Origin: an uncultured Cytophagales bacterium
Lineage (GTDB): Bacteria; Bacteroidota; Bacteroidia; Cytophagales; Cyclobacteriaceae
Assembly (NCBI GenBank): GCA_913057175.1
Contig: CAJXNP010000001.1
Span: 124,001 to 188,000, forward strand
DNA length: 64,000 bases
Reading direction: 5' to 3'
Shown here: piece after piece, positions 37,474-47,273 of the stretch
How the letters are laid out: every line of letters begins with the position of its first letter
Position numbering within the stretch: the first letter of the stretch is position 1
Notes under the pieces: generated by a model
Database searches by the model: none
Told to the model about the DNA's origin: nothing
Seen by the model: the letters and a program-made list of their open reading frames with translations, nothing else
Made by a program: the position numbers and the translations under genes

Positions 37474-38594
37474 AAATCGGAATATTAACATTTCATTATA
37501 CTATCAATCAAGGTTCAGTTTTACAGGCCTATTGCGTTGAAAACCTTCTGCAAGAGCAATTTCCAGGCGCACGGGTAGAGGTAGTAAATATAGTTCCGAT
37601 GATGAGGGAAAAATATGAATTAAGGTTTGTCAAAGGAAATTTTCCCTTTATTAGTGTAAAGAAGGTCCAGAAATATCGATCATTAAGAAAATTTGTCAGG
37701 GAGCATTTGAGTTTATCCCAAAGAGTGTATCACAATTCATTGGAGAAACAAATTCAATACATCAATAATCAAAAATATGATTTGGTGTGTACCGGAAGCG
37801 ATACGGTTTGGTTCAATTCCGTCAAACTCAAAAATCTCATCCCAAACATCTATTTCTTGCCTAACGAAATCAATTCGAAAAAAATTTCGATCGCTGCTTC
37901 TGTTGATCCTCTAATAAATGAAGAATGTTATACCAGCAAACATGAAAAGCTTAGTCAAATTTTCGATGATTATGAATTAATAACGGTAAGAGATGATACT
38001 ACCAGAAAATTGATTTCGAAATTTACCCATAACAAGGTTGAGATGATAGCAGACCCAACCATCTTATTTGACTTTGAAAAAAAACTAAAGCTGGACAATT
38101 CAGGAAGAAAAAGACCTTTTCGAAAAAAAACAATTGGTATAGGAATAACCGACAGCAAACTAAATGAAATATTAGTCAAAGAACTGTCAACTGATTATCA
38201 GGTTACAAATTTGTATGACCATCAGTCATTAAATTTTGATTTCATTTTTGACGAGCTAAACTTCTATCCAAATTTTGATATAATTATTACTGATCGCTTC
38301 CATATATCAATCTTTTCATTAAAGCTTAGCAATGCATTGGTAATTAATGTGGAACGAAGTAACAAGAACAAAGCAAAAAACAGCAAAGGCCGTTTTCTTT
38401 TTCAAAACATTGGATTAAGTGAATATTTCATAAGATGGGAAACTTCTGAAAATCAGTTATTTATGGATTCCTTAAAAAACATAATTAGTGAATGGGATGA
38501 AGATTCTTTCATAAAAAGAAATGAGAAATTTCAAGAATACATAAAAAAAGAAAAAGCCATATGGAAAAGATTAATACAATCAGTGAAAATTTAG
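37470..38594 (+). CDS. polysaccharide pyruvyl transferase family protein
   Basis: A 374-residue protein of the CsaB/WcaK-like family, which moves a pyruvyl ketal from phosphoenolpyruvate onto a sugar residue. Visible family features are the N-terminal strand and asparagine-containing loop (GILTFHYTINQGSVLQAYC), CTGSDTVW, SIAASVDP, TVRDDTTRKLI, and the closing IITDRFHISIFSLKLSNALVINV, which contains the catalytic Arg/His region. Its ATG overlaps the stop of the propeller gene by four bases, so expression is coupled. Pyruvylation would give the polymer extra negative charge. Confidence 0.87.
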   Translation: MKIGILTFHYTINQGSVLQAYCVENLLQEQFPGARVEVVNIVPMMREKYELRFVKGNFPFISVKKVQKYRSLRKFVREHLSLSQRVYHNSLEKQIQYINNQKYDLVCTGSDTVWFNSVKLKNLIPNIYFLPNEINSKKISIAASVDPLINEECYTSKHEKLSQIFDDYELITVRDDTTRKLISKFTHNKVEMIADPTILFDFEKKLKLDNSGRKRPFRKKTIGIGITDSKLNEILVKELSTDYQVTNLYDHQSLNFDFIFDELNFYPNFDIIITDRFHISIFSLKLSNALVINVERSNKNKAKNSKGRFLFQNIGLSEYFIRWETSENQLFMDSLKNIISEWDEDSFIKRNEKFQEYIKKEKAIWKRLIQSVKI

Positions 38595-38645
38595 TTCTTT
38601 TGACGCCAATTTATCTTAAGCTACCTCTTTAATTTAAAGTATAGA

Positions 38646-39752
38646 ATGACAATCATATTTTTTATTGAGTCACTTCGATCAGGTGGTAAAGAAAGAAGGC
38701 TGGTTGAATTATTGTCTTATTTAAAAAAGAACACTGCATTTAATTTGATTTTAGTTATCACCAAAAATGAAATTCATTATAGCGAGTTTAATGCATTACA
38801 AATACCTTATTATATCATCAAAAAAAAATCTAAAAAAGATCCTTTCCTATTTTTCAAATTCTTGAAAATCTGCCTATCGTTAAAACCAAATATGATTCAT
38901 ACATGGGGCGGAATGGTTACATTTTATAGTATTCCCTCTTCACTATTACTACAAATACCGTTGATAGACAATGAAATTACTCGTGCACATGAGAGGCTAA
39001 ACAAAATGAATTTTTACTTTTTAGTCTCAAAAGTAAATTTTTTCTTTTCCAAAAGGATTTTATCCAATTCTTATGAAGGCTTAAAGACCTATAACATTAA
39101 ATCAAAAAAAGCTGGTGTTATCTACAATGGAATCAATCTTGACAGATTTCAAACTCTTGATACAATTGACGATATCAAAAATAAATTTAATATATCTACA
39201 GATTTTACAGTAGGAATGGTAGCATCATTTTCAAAGAAGAAAAATTATTCTTTGTATTTTGAAATTGCAGAAGAGATTTTAAAAACAAGAAAAGACATTA
39301 CTTTTCTGGCCATAGGGGGACCCGATAAAGATGATCCTTCTTACTACGAGTTTATAGGGAAATATGAAAACCATCCTAACATTTTGATTTTGGGACCGAT
39401 AAATTCCGGATTGGAATCCATCATGAATGTATGTGATTGCGGCATATTGCTCACGAACAAACTGAATCATGGTGAAGGGATTTCGAATGCAATTCTAGAG
39501 TTTTTTGCCCTTAAAAAGCCTGTTATTGCCAATGATTCCGGCGGAACAAAGGAAATCATCTTAAATCATGAAAACGGGATACTGATTGAAAAAGACGACC
39601 GGGATCTGATAGAAAAGGAATTAGTTAATATACTCGATGATAAACACTATGCGGAAAAATTAGGTAAATCGGCCTATGAAACCCTACTGGAAAAGTTCAC
39701 AGTTCAGAGAATGGGGCGTGAATACATTAAACTTTATCAATCTTTTCAATAA
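38646..39752 (+). CDS. glycosyltransferase family 4
   Basis: A 368-residue GT-B enzyme. The N-terminal domain begins IIFFIESLRSGGKERRLVELL, with the GG loop common to GT4; the donor domain has GVIYNGINLDRF, MVASFSKKKNYS, and the segment GISNAILEFFALKKPVIANDSGGT containing the conserved glutamate of the E-x7-E region (second glutamate EIILNHENGIL). It is cytoplasmic and adds one sugar to the repeat unit. It lies 51 bases after the pyruvyl transferase gene and is immediately followed by a 33-codon micro-ORF. Confidence 0.88.
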   Translation: MTIIFFIESLRSGGKERRLVELLSYLKKNTAFNLILVITKNEIHYSEFNALQIPYYIIKKKSKKDPFLFFKFLKICLSLKPNMIHTWGGMVTFYSIPSSLLLQIPLIDNEITRAHERLNKMNFYFLVSKVNFFFSKRILSNSYEGLKTYNIKSKKAGVIYNGINLDRFQTLDTIDDIKNKFNISTDFTVGMVASFSKKKNYSLYFEIAEEILKTRKDITFLAIGGPDKDDPSYYEFIGKYENHPNILILGPINSGLESIMNVCDCGILLTNKLNHGEGISNAILEFFALKKPVIANDSGGTKEIILNHENGILIEKDDRDLIEKELVNILDDKHYAEKLGKSAYETLLEKFTVQRMGREYIKLYQSFQ

Positions 39753-39753
39753 A

Positions 39754-39852
39754 ATGGGGCTGAAATTATTTTTAAAATTTTTGACTCCGCGGATTATCCT
39801 TTTAGTATTTTGTTTGTTTTTTTGGATTGACCTATTCTTTCCTCTCCATTGA
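39754..39852 (+). CDS. 33-aa hydrophobic micro-ORF overlapping next gene's start
   Basis: ATG at 39754 opens two bases after the preceding stop and runs 32 codons plus the stop-codon TGA at 39850-39852. The peptide starts MGLKLFLKFLTP and then forms one membrane helix (IILLVFCLFFWIDLFF). Its TGA overlaps the TTG start of the next glycosyltransferase (TTGA), the arrangement used for translational coupling. It could be a small membrane peptide, a coupling leader, or a chance frame. Confidence 0.35.
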   Translation: MGLKLFLKFLTPRIILLVFCLFFWIDLFFPLH

Positions 39853-40937
39853 AAAACCAGGGCATCAAAAACATTTGCATTCTTTTAAAAGATTTACCAG
39901 CAGGTGGCGCAGAAAAACAAGCCATTTTGTTAGCCAAGGAATTGACAGCATATCACAAAGTCACATTTGTCCTCTTTAACAACAGGATAGACGAAAAGCT
40001 GGATAGACTAATTCAGCAATACCAGATCAACTTAGTTATTCTAAAAGGCAATAAAGCAACAAAGCTTTTTCAGTTTTTTAAACTACTTAGATCAAATAAA
40101 ATAGACATAATATTTTCATTCTTATTAACAGCAAATGTTATAGGGTCATTAGTAGGTGGTCTTGCTGGAATAAAAAACAGAATAGGTGGTATAAGAAATG
40201 CATTATTAGATCCAAAGAAGGAAAAACCTGAAAAGCTGATACATAATTTTTTTAGCAGCTTGACCATATTTAATAATCATAATGGTGCTGAATACTATGG
40301 ATCAAGAGGATTCGAAAAAAATAAAATCCGGGTTATTACAAATTGCATCACTTTGCCCAAGGATCAGCACACTAAAAATATAGATTTGAATCTTATTAAA
40401 ATACTAACAGTAGGAAGGTTTGTTGAGCAAAAGGATCATTTTACTGCAATTCTGACAATAAAAAACCTGGTAAATTTGGGATATAAAAATATTCAATATA
40501 CAATTGTCGGATATGGTGTATTAGAAAACAAGATAAGGCAATATATTCATCAGCATAAGCTAAATGAAGTGATCAATGTATCTATCAACCCTGCCAACAT
40601 CAATGATTATTACAATCAAGCCAATATTTATTTATGTACCTCTCTCTTCGAGGGAATTTCCAATACTATTTTGGAAGCAATGAGTTTCCATCTTCCAATT
40701 ATTGCTACGAATGTTGGTGATAATAAATACCTGGTAGAAAATGGTCACAATGGATACCTGGTAGAAAAACAAAATATTGATCAAACAACTCATTCGATCA
40801 TAAAGTTGATTGATCAACCTAAATTAATGACCTTGTTTGGCGAAAAAAGCTATGCAAAAGTAAAGGCGGAATTTTCACCAACTAGATTTACAGACAATTA
40901 TCTTCAGCTAATTAAGGAATTAGATCGAACCAAATGA
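39849..40937 (+). CDS. glycosyltransferase family 4
   Basis: A 362-residue GT-B enzyme. The N-terminal loop is typical (LKDLPAGGAEKQAILLAKEL), and the donor domain shows LTVGRFVEQKDHFTAI, the conserved segment SLFEGISNTILEAMSFHLPIIATNVGDN, and a C-terminal closing helix. The start must be the TTG at 39849: no ATG is available before the conserved N-terminal strand, and an in-frame stop lies upstream. Translation is probably coupled to the micro-ORF that ends on the same bases. Its stop overlaps the next start by four bases (ATGA). The donor sugar is unknown. Confidence 0.87.
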   Translation: MKNQGIKNICILLKDLPAGGAEKQAILLAKELTAYHKVTFVLFNNRIDEKLDRLIQQYQINLVILKGNKATKLFQFFKLLRSNKIDIIFSFLLTANVIGSLVGGLAGIKNRIGGIRNALLDPKKEKPEKLIHNFFSSLTIFNNHNGAEYYGSRGFEKNKIRVITNCITLPKDQHTKNIDLNLIKILTVGRFVEQKDHFTAILTIKNLVNLGYKNIQYTIVGYGVLENKIRQYIHQHKLNEVINVSINPANINDYYNQANIYLCTSLFEGISNTILEAMSFHLPIIATNVGDNKYLVENGHNGYLVEKQNIDQTTHSIIKLIDQPKLMTLFGEKSYAKVKAEFSPTRFTDNYLQLIKELDRTK

Positions 40938-42139
40938 CAAATAAATCTGTAGTTCAATTCGATGGATTAGATAGACAACAAAAGAATGAGCAAGTTAACA
41001 GTACATTTTTATCTGAAAGCCCTTTGGCAAGTAATCAGCGAAAAAAAGTAGTTTACTTTGGAATAAAATATTTTCCCTCAAGAGGCGGTACAAGCCGTGT
41101 AGTGGAAAATATGATCCTGCAGCTCAAAAATGAATATGACATTACTATTTATTGTTATAAAAATGCTCAAGCTAAAAACTATATAGAGGGAGTCAATGTC
41201 ATTCAGTTTCCGGAATTTAGTTTTGGGAGTTTTGGAGTTTTCATTTACTATTTAATATGCTTCTTCCATCTTCGACTTTTTGGAAAGTATGATATCATAC
41301 ATGCACACAAGATTGATAGTTTTCTTTTTTTAAATGCATTTACCAAAAAAAGCAAAGTAATTGCAACCGTTCATGAATTGCCATATAAAAGAGATAAATG
41401 GAATTTCATCGCAAAATGGTTCTTTAAAATAAATGAAAAACAATTCATCAAATTTAAAGGTATAAAAACCTCTATTTCAAAGCCTCTAAGTGAATATTAT
41501 AAAGAGCAACATAATCTTGACGTGGAATTTATTCAAAATGGCATCAATCCACCTACAAGTGAAAATTCGACTCAAATTGACAAATTTTGGCCAAAGAATG
41601 TACCACAAAACACTAAGTATGTATTTTTCGCTGCAAGAAGAATCATGGGAACAAAAGGGCTCCATACGATGATCGATGCATATAAAAGGTTGAATTATAA
41701 AGGAAATATATTCGTTGCGGGTGAAATAGATAATTTACCATCGTATATGAAAAAAATACAGCAGAAAAGTAAAGGACTGAACATTTATTTTTTAGGGTAC
41801 GTTCACCCGCTTACGACATTATTACAATTCGTTAAACAGAGTTATTATTTCGTCTTTCCATCGGAAACCGAAGGAATGTCCATTATGCTGTTGGAGGTTG
41901 CCAGTATGGGTAAACCCATCATTGCAAGTGATATTCCCGAAAACAAACAAATTTTTAGTGATAGCGAAGTCCTTTATTTTGAAAACAAAAATTCTTTTGA
42001 TCTTCAGAAAAAAATCGAATGGGCCGAAAACAATAAAATGGATTTTATGAATGTTGGAAAGAGTGCTCAAAAAAAGGTGTTAGAAGACTATACATGGGAT
42101 AAAATTGTCAATAAATACAGAGAATTATACAATCAATAG
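40934..42139 (+). CDS. glycosyltransferase family 4
   Basis: A 401-residue GT-B enzyme with a ~33-residue non-conserved N-terminal tail before the first Rossmann strand (VVYFGIKYFPSRGGTSRVVENM). The donor domain contains YVFFAARRIMGTKGLHTMI and the segment SETEGMSIMLLEVASMGKPIIASDIPEN with the conserved glutamates. It starts on the ATGA overlap with the previous gene, so the two are translated together. It probably adds another sugar of the repeat unit in the cytoplasm. Confidence 0.88.
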   Translation: MTNKSVVQFDGLDRQQKNEQVNSTFLSESPLASNQRKKVVYFGIKYFPSRGGTSRVVENMILQLKNEYDITIYCYKNAQAKNYIEGVNVIQFPEFSFGSFGVFIYYLICFFHLRLFGKYDIIHAHKIDSFLFLNAFTKKSKVIATVHELPYKRDKWNFIAKWFFKINEKQFIKFKGIKTSISKPLSEYYKEQHNLDVEFIQNGINPPTSENSTQIDKFWPKNVPQNTKYVFFAARRIMGTKGLHTMIDAYKRLNYKGNIFVAGEIDNLPSYMKKIQQKSKGLNIYFLGYVHPLTTLLQFVKQSYYFVFPSETEGMSIMLLEVASMGKPIIASDIPENKQIFSDSEVLYFENKNSFDLQKKIEWAENNKMDFMNVGKSAQKKVLEDYTWDKIVNKYRELYNQ

Positions 42140-42229
42140 AACAAATATAAATAATTCGGTATTTATGAATGGAAAGTTTTGTAGCTACAATCCTATTACA
42201 TGAAATAATTTAGATAATTCAATCAGAAT

Positions 42230-43483
42230 ATGGCAAATATTCTTTTCTCAGCATATTGGTGCAACCCATTTGGCTTTTCTGAACATGTTGGTTCTTTTAA
42301 ATGGCTTGAAATATTACGTTCGAAACACAATATTGTCATATTTACAAGTACTTACTCAGAAGAGGGTTTGCTGACGTACTACGAAAATAAGATACCACAT
42401 AATGTTAAAGTAATTACATTTAGTGACGATAACTTTCTTAAGAAAAGCTTATCCATTGATATTCATTTTGGCTTCTATACTTTTAATAATAATGTAAACA
42501 AATTCATAAAAGAAAACAGGGGGTTTTTCGATCAATTCGATATCATTCTACATAAAAGTCCATCCAGCTTCAGGTATGCCACTGCCTTATATAAAGTTGA
42601 AAAACCACTTATCCTAGGTCCACTAAATGGTGGGCTTCAGGTGCCTAAACCACTGAAAAGTTACTTCAAAAGTGAAAGCTGGGTGAAAAACCTTCGAAAA
42701 TTAGATAAATTCTTATTTTACTTTCCAACGCATAGAAAATTATACGCCAAAGCAAGTATAATTTTAATCACACTGGATTACCTAAGAAACTCGCTTCCCA
42801 ACCGATTCCACTTTAAGACTTTTACTTTTTTTCATAATGCGGTTGCAATTAAAGACAATCTGATAAAAAGGAATAAAACAAAAGAAGATACGATCAGATT
42901 TCTTTTCGTTGGTAGACTAGCCAGGTTCAAGGGTGCCGAATTGGCTATAAGAGCCTTATCTCAAATAGATTTCGAAAATTTCCACTTTGACATTATTGGC
43001 GGAGATGGTGAAATTGAACATTTAAAAAAACTTACTTTAGATCTTAAATTGACAAATAAGATCACTTTTCATGGAAAATTGCCACGAGACCAGATTGATG
43101 ATTTTTATAGAAAATCTGATATTTTTCTCTTTCCTTCGATAAAGGAAGCGACAGGAAATGTTTTCTTAGAAGCTATGAGTTTCAGCCTTCCAATAATATC
43201 TGTAAATAACGGCGGGCCTAAATATATCTTACCAAATGAGGGAACACTTAGGGTTGAAATCAATAATTCTGATACAATGATTAAAAATATAGCTGCTCAT
43301 TCGATTAAACTTTTAAATTCGGGTGAGTTAAGAAATAAAATGGGGGAAATTAATTATGATTATTGCCGATCACATTATACCTGGGAAATAATTCAAGAAA
43401 AAATTCTGCGATTTATCGATAAAATTACAGCGAATGAAATTATAATCGATTCAAAATTGACTGATAAAAAAATAATTTTATGA
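42230..43483 (+). CDS. glycosyltransferase family 4
   Basis: A 417-residue GT-B enzyme. It opens with the variant loop SAYWCNPFGFSEHVGSFKW, characteristic of a GT4 subgroup in which the usual GGA loop is replaced; the region LILGPLNGGLQVPK follows. The donor domain shows RFLFVGRLARFKGAELAIRAL and FPSIKEATGNVFLEAMSFSLPIISVNNGGP with the conserved glutamates. It starts 90 bases after the previous stop. It is the last soluble glycosyltransferase of the plus-strand operon. Confidence 0.87.
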   Translation: MANILFSAYWCNPFGFSEHVGSFKWLEILRSKHNIVIFTSTYSEEGLLTYYENKIPHNVKVITFSDDNFLKKSLSIDIHFGFYTFNNNVNKFIKENRGFFDQFDIILHKSPSSFRYATALYKVEKPLILGPLNGGLQVPKPLKSYFKSESWVKNLRKLDKFLFYFPTHRKLYAKASIILITLDYLRNSLPNRFHFKTFTFFHNAVAIKDNLIKRNKTKEDTIRFLFVGRLARFKGAELAIRALSQIDFENFHFDIIGGDGEIEHLKKLTLDLKLTNKITFHGKLPRDQIDDFYRKSDIFLFPSIKEATGNVFLEAMSFSLPIISVNNGGPKYILPNEGTLRVEINNSDTMIKNIAAHSIKLLNSGELRNKMGEINYDYCRSHYTWEIIQEKILRFIDKITANEIIIDSKLTDKKIIL

Positions 43484-43508
43484 AATCATATTTGCCTTAT
43501 TTATTTCC

Positions 43509-44978
43509 ATGAGAAATTGGATAAGAGAATTATCAATGCTTATTGTTTTTATTGGAGTATTGGTTTCACTCCTAACAACTAATTTGTGGTATGATGAGCT
43601 ATGTACCACACCGCTGATTTTAGGCTATAATATTAATGGAATAATCTGTCAATTAGTGTATGATGCACACGGTCCCGCCTACTTCATATTGCTAAAATTA
43701 TTTGCGGAAATATTAGGAAATTCTATCATCGTAATGAAAACCTTCAACATTGTGATATCAATTATCATGGTTTTGGTTTGCTATTTTACAGCATTAAAGA
43801 TGGTCGATAGAAAATATGCGCTTATAGTTTCCTTTTTGTTATGTTTTCTTCCAACGATCTATAATGAGGTATATCAAATACGAATGTACTCTATTGCCCC
43901 ATTATTTTTATTTCTGGTTGCAAAGTATGCTTATAAATTATATTCGGAACCAAGAAAATTAAGTAGTTCAATATTATTTATCTTTTTTTCCATTTTGACA
44001 ATTTATACACATCTATTTGCATTAGTAGGTGTTGCTTTTATACACTTGATTCTCTACATCGGCCTGATTAAAGAAAATAAGACATACATTAAAAGAGCTC
44101 TCACCATTGCAATAATAACGGCATTAACATTCGTTCCCTGGATTCCTGTATTAATTCAACAAACCCAAAGGAAAAAGATCACTATTGAAACCAAAGGTGA
44201 TGATTCAAGTGCAATAGGTAGAATTCTTAAAAATTTAATGTATCCTTTCTACACCGGGAATTATGCTGTTAGGGATGATAAATTAAATTATTTGTTAACA
44301 CTTGTTCTATTGATTGCTACTGCAATAATTACCTATTTATACCTTCGTATCCCCAAAAATAATTTAAGGTTAAAAGAAAACAGATCGCTAATGATGCTAT
44401 CACTGACAATCCCGATCAGTATCATTATCCTACTTACTATATATTCAATATTAGCAACTCCTATTTGGTATAGTCGTTATATGGTAATCTTTTTTCCAAT
44501 GATGGTTTTTGGTTTCGGATACATGATCTACAATCTTAATTCGAGGATACAGTATATTTATTTAACTATAATCTTTATTTGTTTTTTACAAAAAATAAAA
44601 TGTATACATCAAATAACTTCTGATAGAGGATTACAAAAATATTCCGCTCTTTATGACTCTAAGATTAATAAGAATGATATTATAATTGATGCAAATCTTT
44701 ACACATCTACCTACTTTAGTTCAATTAAACAATATGCTTTAAAAGAAAATCAATCAAATAACTGTGAACAACATTCATATTGGAACATTGAATTAATAGA
44801 GGGCTATCAAAAAGTTGTTGAGAATAATTCGTTTTTTTGGTCTCCCACTTTTCATGAGGATTCAATATTTGAAATTGGAAATAAAAAATATTTTTTAATC
44901 CAAGCATTTAATTATAATTATAAATATCAACACGAAGGAAATATAGCTATTTATAAATATGAGAAGAGTAATGACTGA
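43509..44978 (+). CDS. GT-C (GT39/PMT-like) membrane glycosyltransferase
   Basis: A 489-residue membrane protein with about eleven hydrophobic helices. The first periplasmic loop holds the acidic pair of GT-C enzymes (LWYDELCTTPL, Asp/Glu near residue 30) and a DAHGPAYFILLKLF segment typical of the family. It would use a polyprenyl-phosphate sugar to modify the glycan or a protein outside the cytoplasm. It follows the last GT4 gene by 25 bases and appears to end the operon, as a long spacer follows. A second GT-C enzyme of different sequence lies at 21694-22995. Confidence 0.77.
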   Translation: MRNWIRELSMLIVFIGVLVSLLTTNLWYDELCTTPLILGYNINGIICQLVYDAHGPAYFILLKLFAEILGNSIIVMKTFNIVISIIMVLVCYFTALKMVDRKYALIVSFLLCFLPTIYNEVYQIRMYSIAPLFLFLVAKYAYKLYSEPRKLSSSILFIFFSILTIYTHLFALVGVAFIHLILYIGLIKENKTYIKRALTIAIITALTFVPWIPVLIQQTQRKKITIETKGDDSSAIGRILKNLMYPFYTGNYAVRDDKLNYLLTLVLLIATAIITYLYLRIPKNNLRLKENRSLMMLSLTIPISIIILLTIYSILATPIWYSRYMVIFFPMMVFGFGYMIYNLNSRIQYIYLTIIFICFLQKIKCIHQITSDRGLQKYSALYDSKINKNDIIIDANLYTSTYFSSIKQYALKENQSNNCEQHSYWNIELIEGYQKVVENNSFFWSPTFHEDSIFEIGNKKYFLIQAFNYNYKYQHEGNIAIYKYEKSND

Positions 44979-45537
44979 GGGAAACAAATCATTAGCATTC
45001 GTTTCTTCGTAAAAAAAAGTGATTGCTGTTTGATAATATAATTATTGAAGTAAGAATAAAATTAAGGAACCGTAGTTATAAGATCATAAAGAAATAAGCT
45101 CTTCATATTTGTTACTTCCATATTTATATAAATATTTGAAGGTCTTATTTGTTCGTTCTATTTAGTCTTATGAGGCCGCTTAAAAAAGTAATTTCCCTTT
45201 AGCTATATATTATTCTTTAATCGACTTGTGTTCACATCTTTATTAGTCAAGACTTACGAATTAATTGTACTTGTATTTACCAAACAAGTTTGAATAAATG
45301 TATCAATAGCTTCTATATTTTATAGAGTGTCAATTAAAAACAGTTAATTGTAATAACCATTAAAATGATATCACAGTTAATTAAAAGTCGAGTATCCAGG
45401 AATTAAAACCAGGATAATTCAATTCATATTAGACTTTATTCCACAAATAACAAGAGCATCTACTTGTTTTGTCATGCCTGAAGAGCAGGAATTTTAAGAA
45501 TAACATTCCTTCTGGACCTTATTTATAATGAACATAT
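44979..45537. other. AT-rich spacer, no gene seen
   Basis: About 560 bases between the GT-C enzyme and the FkbM methyltransferase, with no supported reading frame or strong hairpin. Confidence 0.45.
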
Positions 45538-46266
45538 ATGATTAAGCTAGCTAAGAAAATCATAAATAAAAAAGTTAAAAGAATTATGCTAAAATTTATT
45601 GTATATCCTTATTTGTGGAAATACAGAATTTTAAAAAAAGCTAAAATCTCTATAAGAAAGAATTCATCTGATATAAATGTTTTGTATCATATATTGATTG
45701 AAAAAGAATATAAAATTCCATTTTTTATAGATAACCCCAAAGTCATTATTGATGCTGGCGCTAATATAGGCTTGACTTCTTTTTATTTCGCAATTAAATA
45801 CCCAAATGCTAAAGTATTTGCAATTGAACCAGAGTCCTCGAATTTCGACTTTCTACTAAAAAATGCCAAAAATTATAAAAATATTATCCCTCTGCAATAT
45901 GGTATTTGGAGTAAAGATAGAAAATTGGTGGTAGAAAATCCAAAGGGAGAAAACTGGTCTTTTATGACAAAGCAAGTAGAAAATATGAGCCAATATGATA
46001 TTGATGGTATTTCGGTTAAGACATTAATGTCAAATTACAATATAGAAACTATAGATATATTTAAAATTGATATTGAGGGAGCAGAGGAAGAATTATTTTC
46101 AAAAAATGAAAAATTTTGGCTAGAAAAGACCAAATGCATTGTACTGGAAATTCACAATAAAAAATGCAGAAGTGCTGTTGAAAATGCCATGCAAAAGTAT
46201 GGGTTTGTCCTTATAAGTATAAGTGGCGAAAATGAATATTATAAGAATACTAGACTTGTAAAATAA
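45538..46266 (+). CDS. FkbM family methyltransferase
   Basis: A 242-residue SAM-dependent methyltransferase. The SAM-binding motif I is clear (VIIDAGANIGLTSFYFA, ~69-85), followed by the acidic loop AIEPESSNF and the FkbM-specific IDIFKIDIEGAEEELF segment (~172-187). It would O-methylate a sugar of the polysaccharide or its precursor in the cytoplasm. It has no membrane part. It is isolated from the main operon by 560 bases but shares its AT-rich composition, so it is taken as the last gene of the polysaccharide locus; the next gene belongs to a pectin locus of higher GC. Confidence 0.88.
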   Translation: MIKLAKKIINKKVKRIMLKFIVYPYLWKYRILKKAKISIRKNSSDINVLYHILIEKEYKIPFFIDNPKVIIDAGANIGLTSFYFAIKYPNAKVFAIEPESSNFDFLLKNAKNYKNIIPLQYGIWSKDRKLVVENPKGENWSFMTKQVENMSQYDIDGISVKTLMSNYNIETIDIFKIDIEGAEEELFSKNEKFWLEKTKCIVLEIHNKKCRSAVENAMQKYGFVLISISGENEYYKNTRLVK

Positions 46267-46454
46267 TCGCTAGCAAAACTATATGGTGTTACATTTTGTG
46301 ATCCATAAAATTCAATTCTCTTAATAAATTAACTTTACCTCAAGGTTCAGGACAGTTTTTCGTATCACTAAGGCTTACTTCATCTAAATTTTAGGGTTAA
46401 AATCCGGTTAATCTTCCATCGAAGGTTATTCAAAAATTTAAAACATCCACAAAG

Positions 46455-47273
46455 ATGAAGTCAATCACATTGCTATTTCTTTTTATTGGTCTGACCTCCT
46501 TTTCCATTGAAAAACTGAACGATAAAAAAAATAAACCCACCCTATGGATCATCGGCGACTCGACTGTTAAAAATGGCAGTGGAAAGGGGGAAGACGGCCT
46601 TTGGGGTTGGGGAGACTTTACAAACCTATATTTTGATACCACAAAAATAAGCATTCAAAACCGTGCTCGCGGTGGCCGGAGCAGCCGCACCTATCAGACA
46701 GAAGGACTTTGGGATGAGGTGTTAAAAAATATCAAACCAGGTGATTTCGTGTTGATCCAGTTTGGGCACAACGATGGCGGCAACATCAACGACAACCATC
46801 GGGCACGGGGCACCATTAAGGGCAACGGTGATGAGACAGAAGAAATTGACAACATGCTGACCGGCAAACACGAGATTGTCCATTCATTTGGCTGGTATAT
46901 CCGCAAATACATTGATGACACCAAAGCCAAAGGGGCAACTCCCATTGTACTTTCACTGGTTGCCAGAAACATTTGGGAAGATGGTAAGGTCTTGAGGGCA
47001 ACTGATTCCTACACAGGATGGTCAAAAGAAGCTGCACAAAATAAGGATGCCTGCTTTATTGATTTAAATGATCTTTCAGCATCTGCCTATGAAAAACTTG
47101 GGCAGGAATTCGTGAGCAATAATTTATTCCAGAAAGATCACACCCATACCAATAAGGATGGAGCGATTTTAAATGCAAAAATGATTGCGGAGGGAATCAT
47201 GGAAACGGCTGATTGCCCTCTGAAAAAATACATAAACAAATCGGTTAAGAAAGAACTAAACACAAGAAAATGA
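46455..47273 (+). CDS. rhamnogalacturonan acetylesterase, CE12-type SGNH hydrolase
   Basis: A 272-residue exported esterase with a short N-terminal signal (MKSITLLFLFIGLTSFS). The CE12/RhgT pattern is clear: WIIGDSTVKNG with nucleophile Ser36, NRARGGRSSRTY as block II, GHNDGG with Asn106 as block III, and KDHTHTNKDG with Asp228 and His231 as the charge relay. It removes acetyl groups from the galacturonic acid of rhamnogalacturonan I, which opens the backbone to lyases. Its stop overlaps the next start (ATGA), coupling it to a PL11 lyase that works on exactly this substrate. Confidence 0.92.
   Translation: MKSITLLFLFIGLTSFSIEKLNDKKNKPTLWIIGDSTVKNGSGKGEDGLWGWGDFTNLYFDTTKISIQNRARGGRSSRTYQTEGLWDEVLKNIKPGDFVLIQFGHNDGGNINDNHRARGTIKGNGDETEEIDNMLTGKHEIVHSFGWYIRKYIDDTKAKGATPIVLSLVARNIWEDGKVLRATDSYTGWSKEAAQNKDACFIDLNDLSASAYEKLGQEFVSNNLFQKDHTHTNKDGAILNAKMIAEGIMETADCPLKKYINKSVKKELNTRK

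Noticed and set aside
39754-39852. Micro-ORF as a fragment of a penicillin-binding protein 1C start
   Set aside because: The hydrophobic helix loosely resembles the start of such proteins, but there is no continuing homology after the stop codon.
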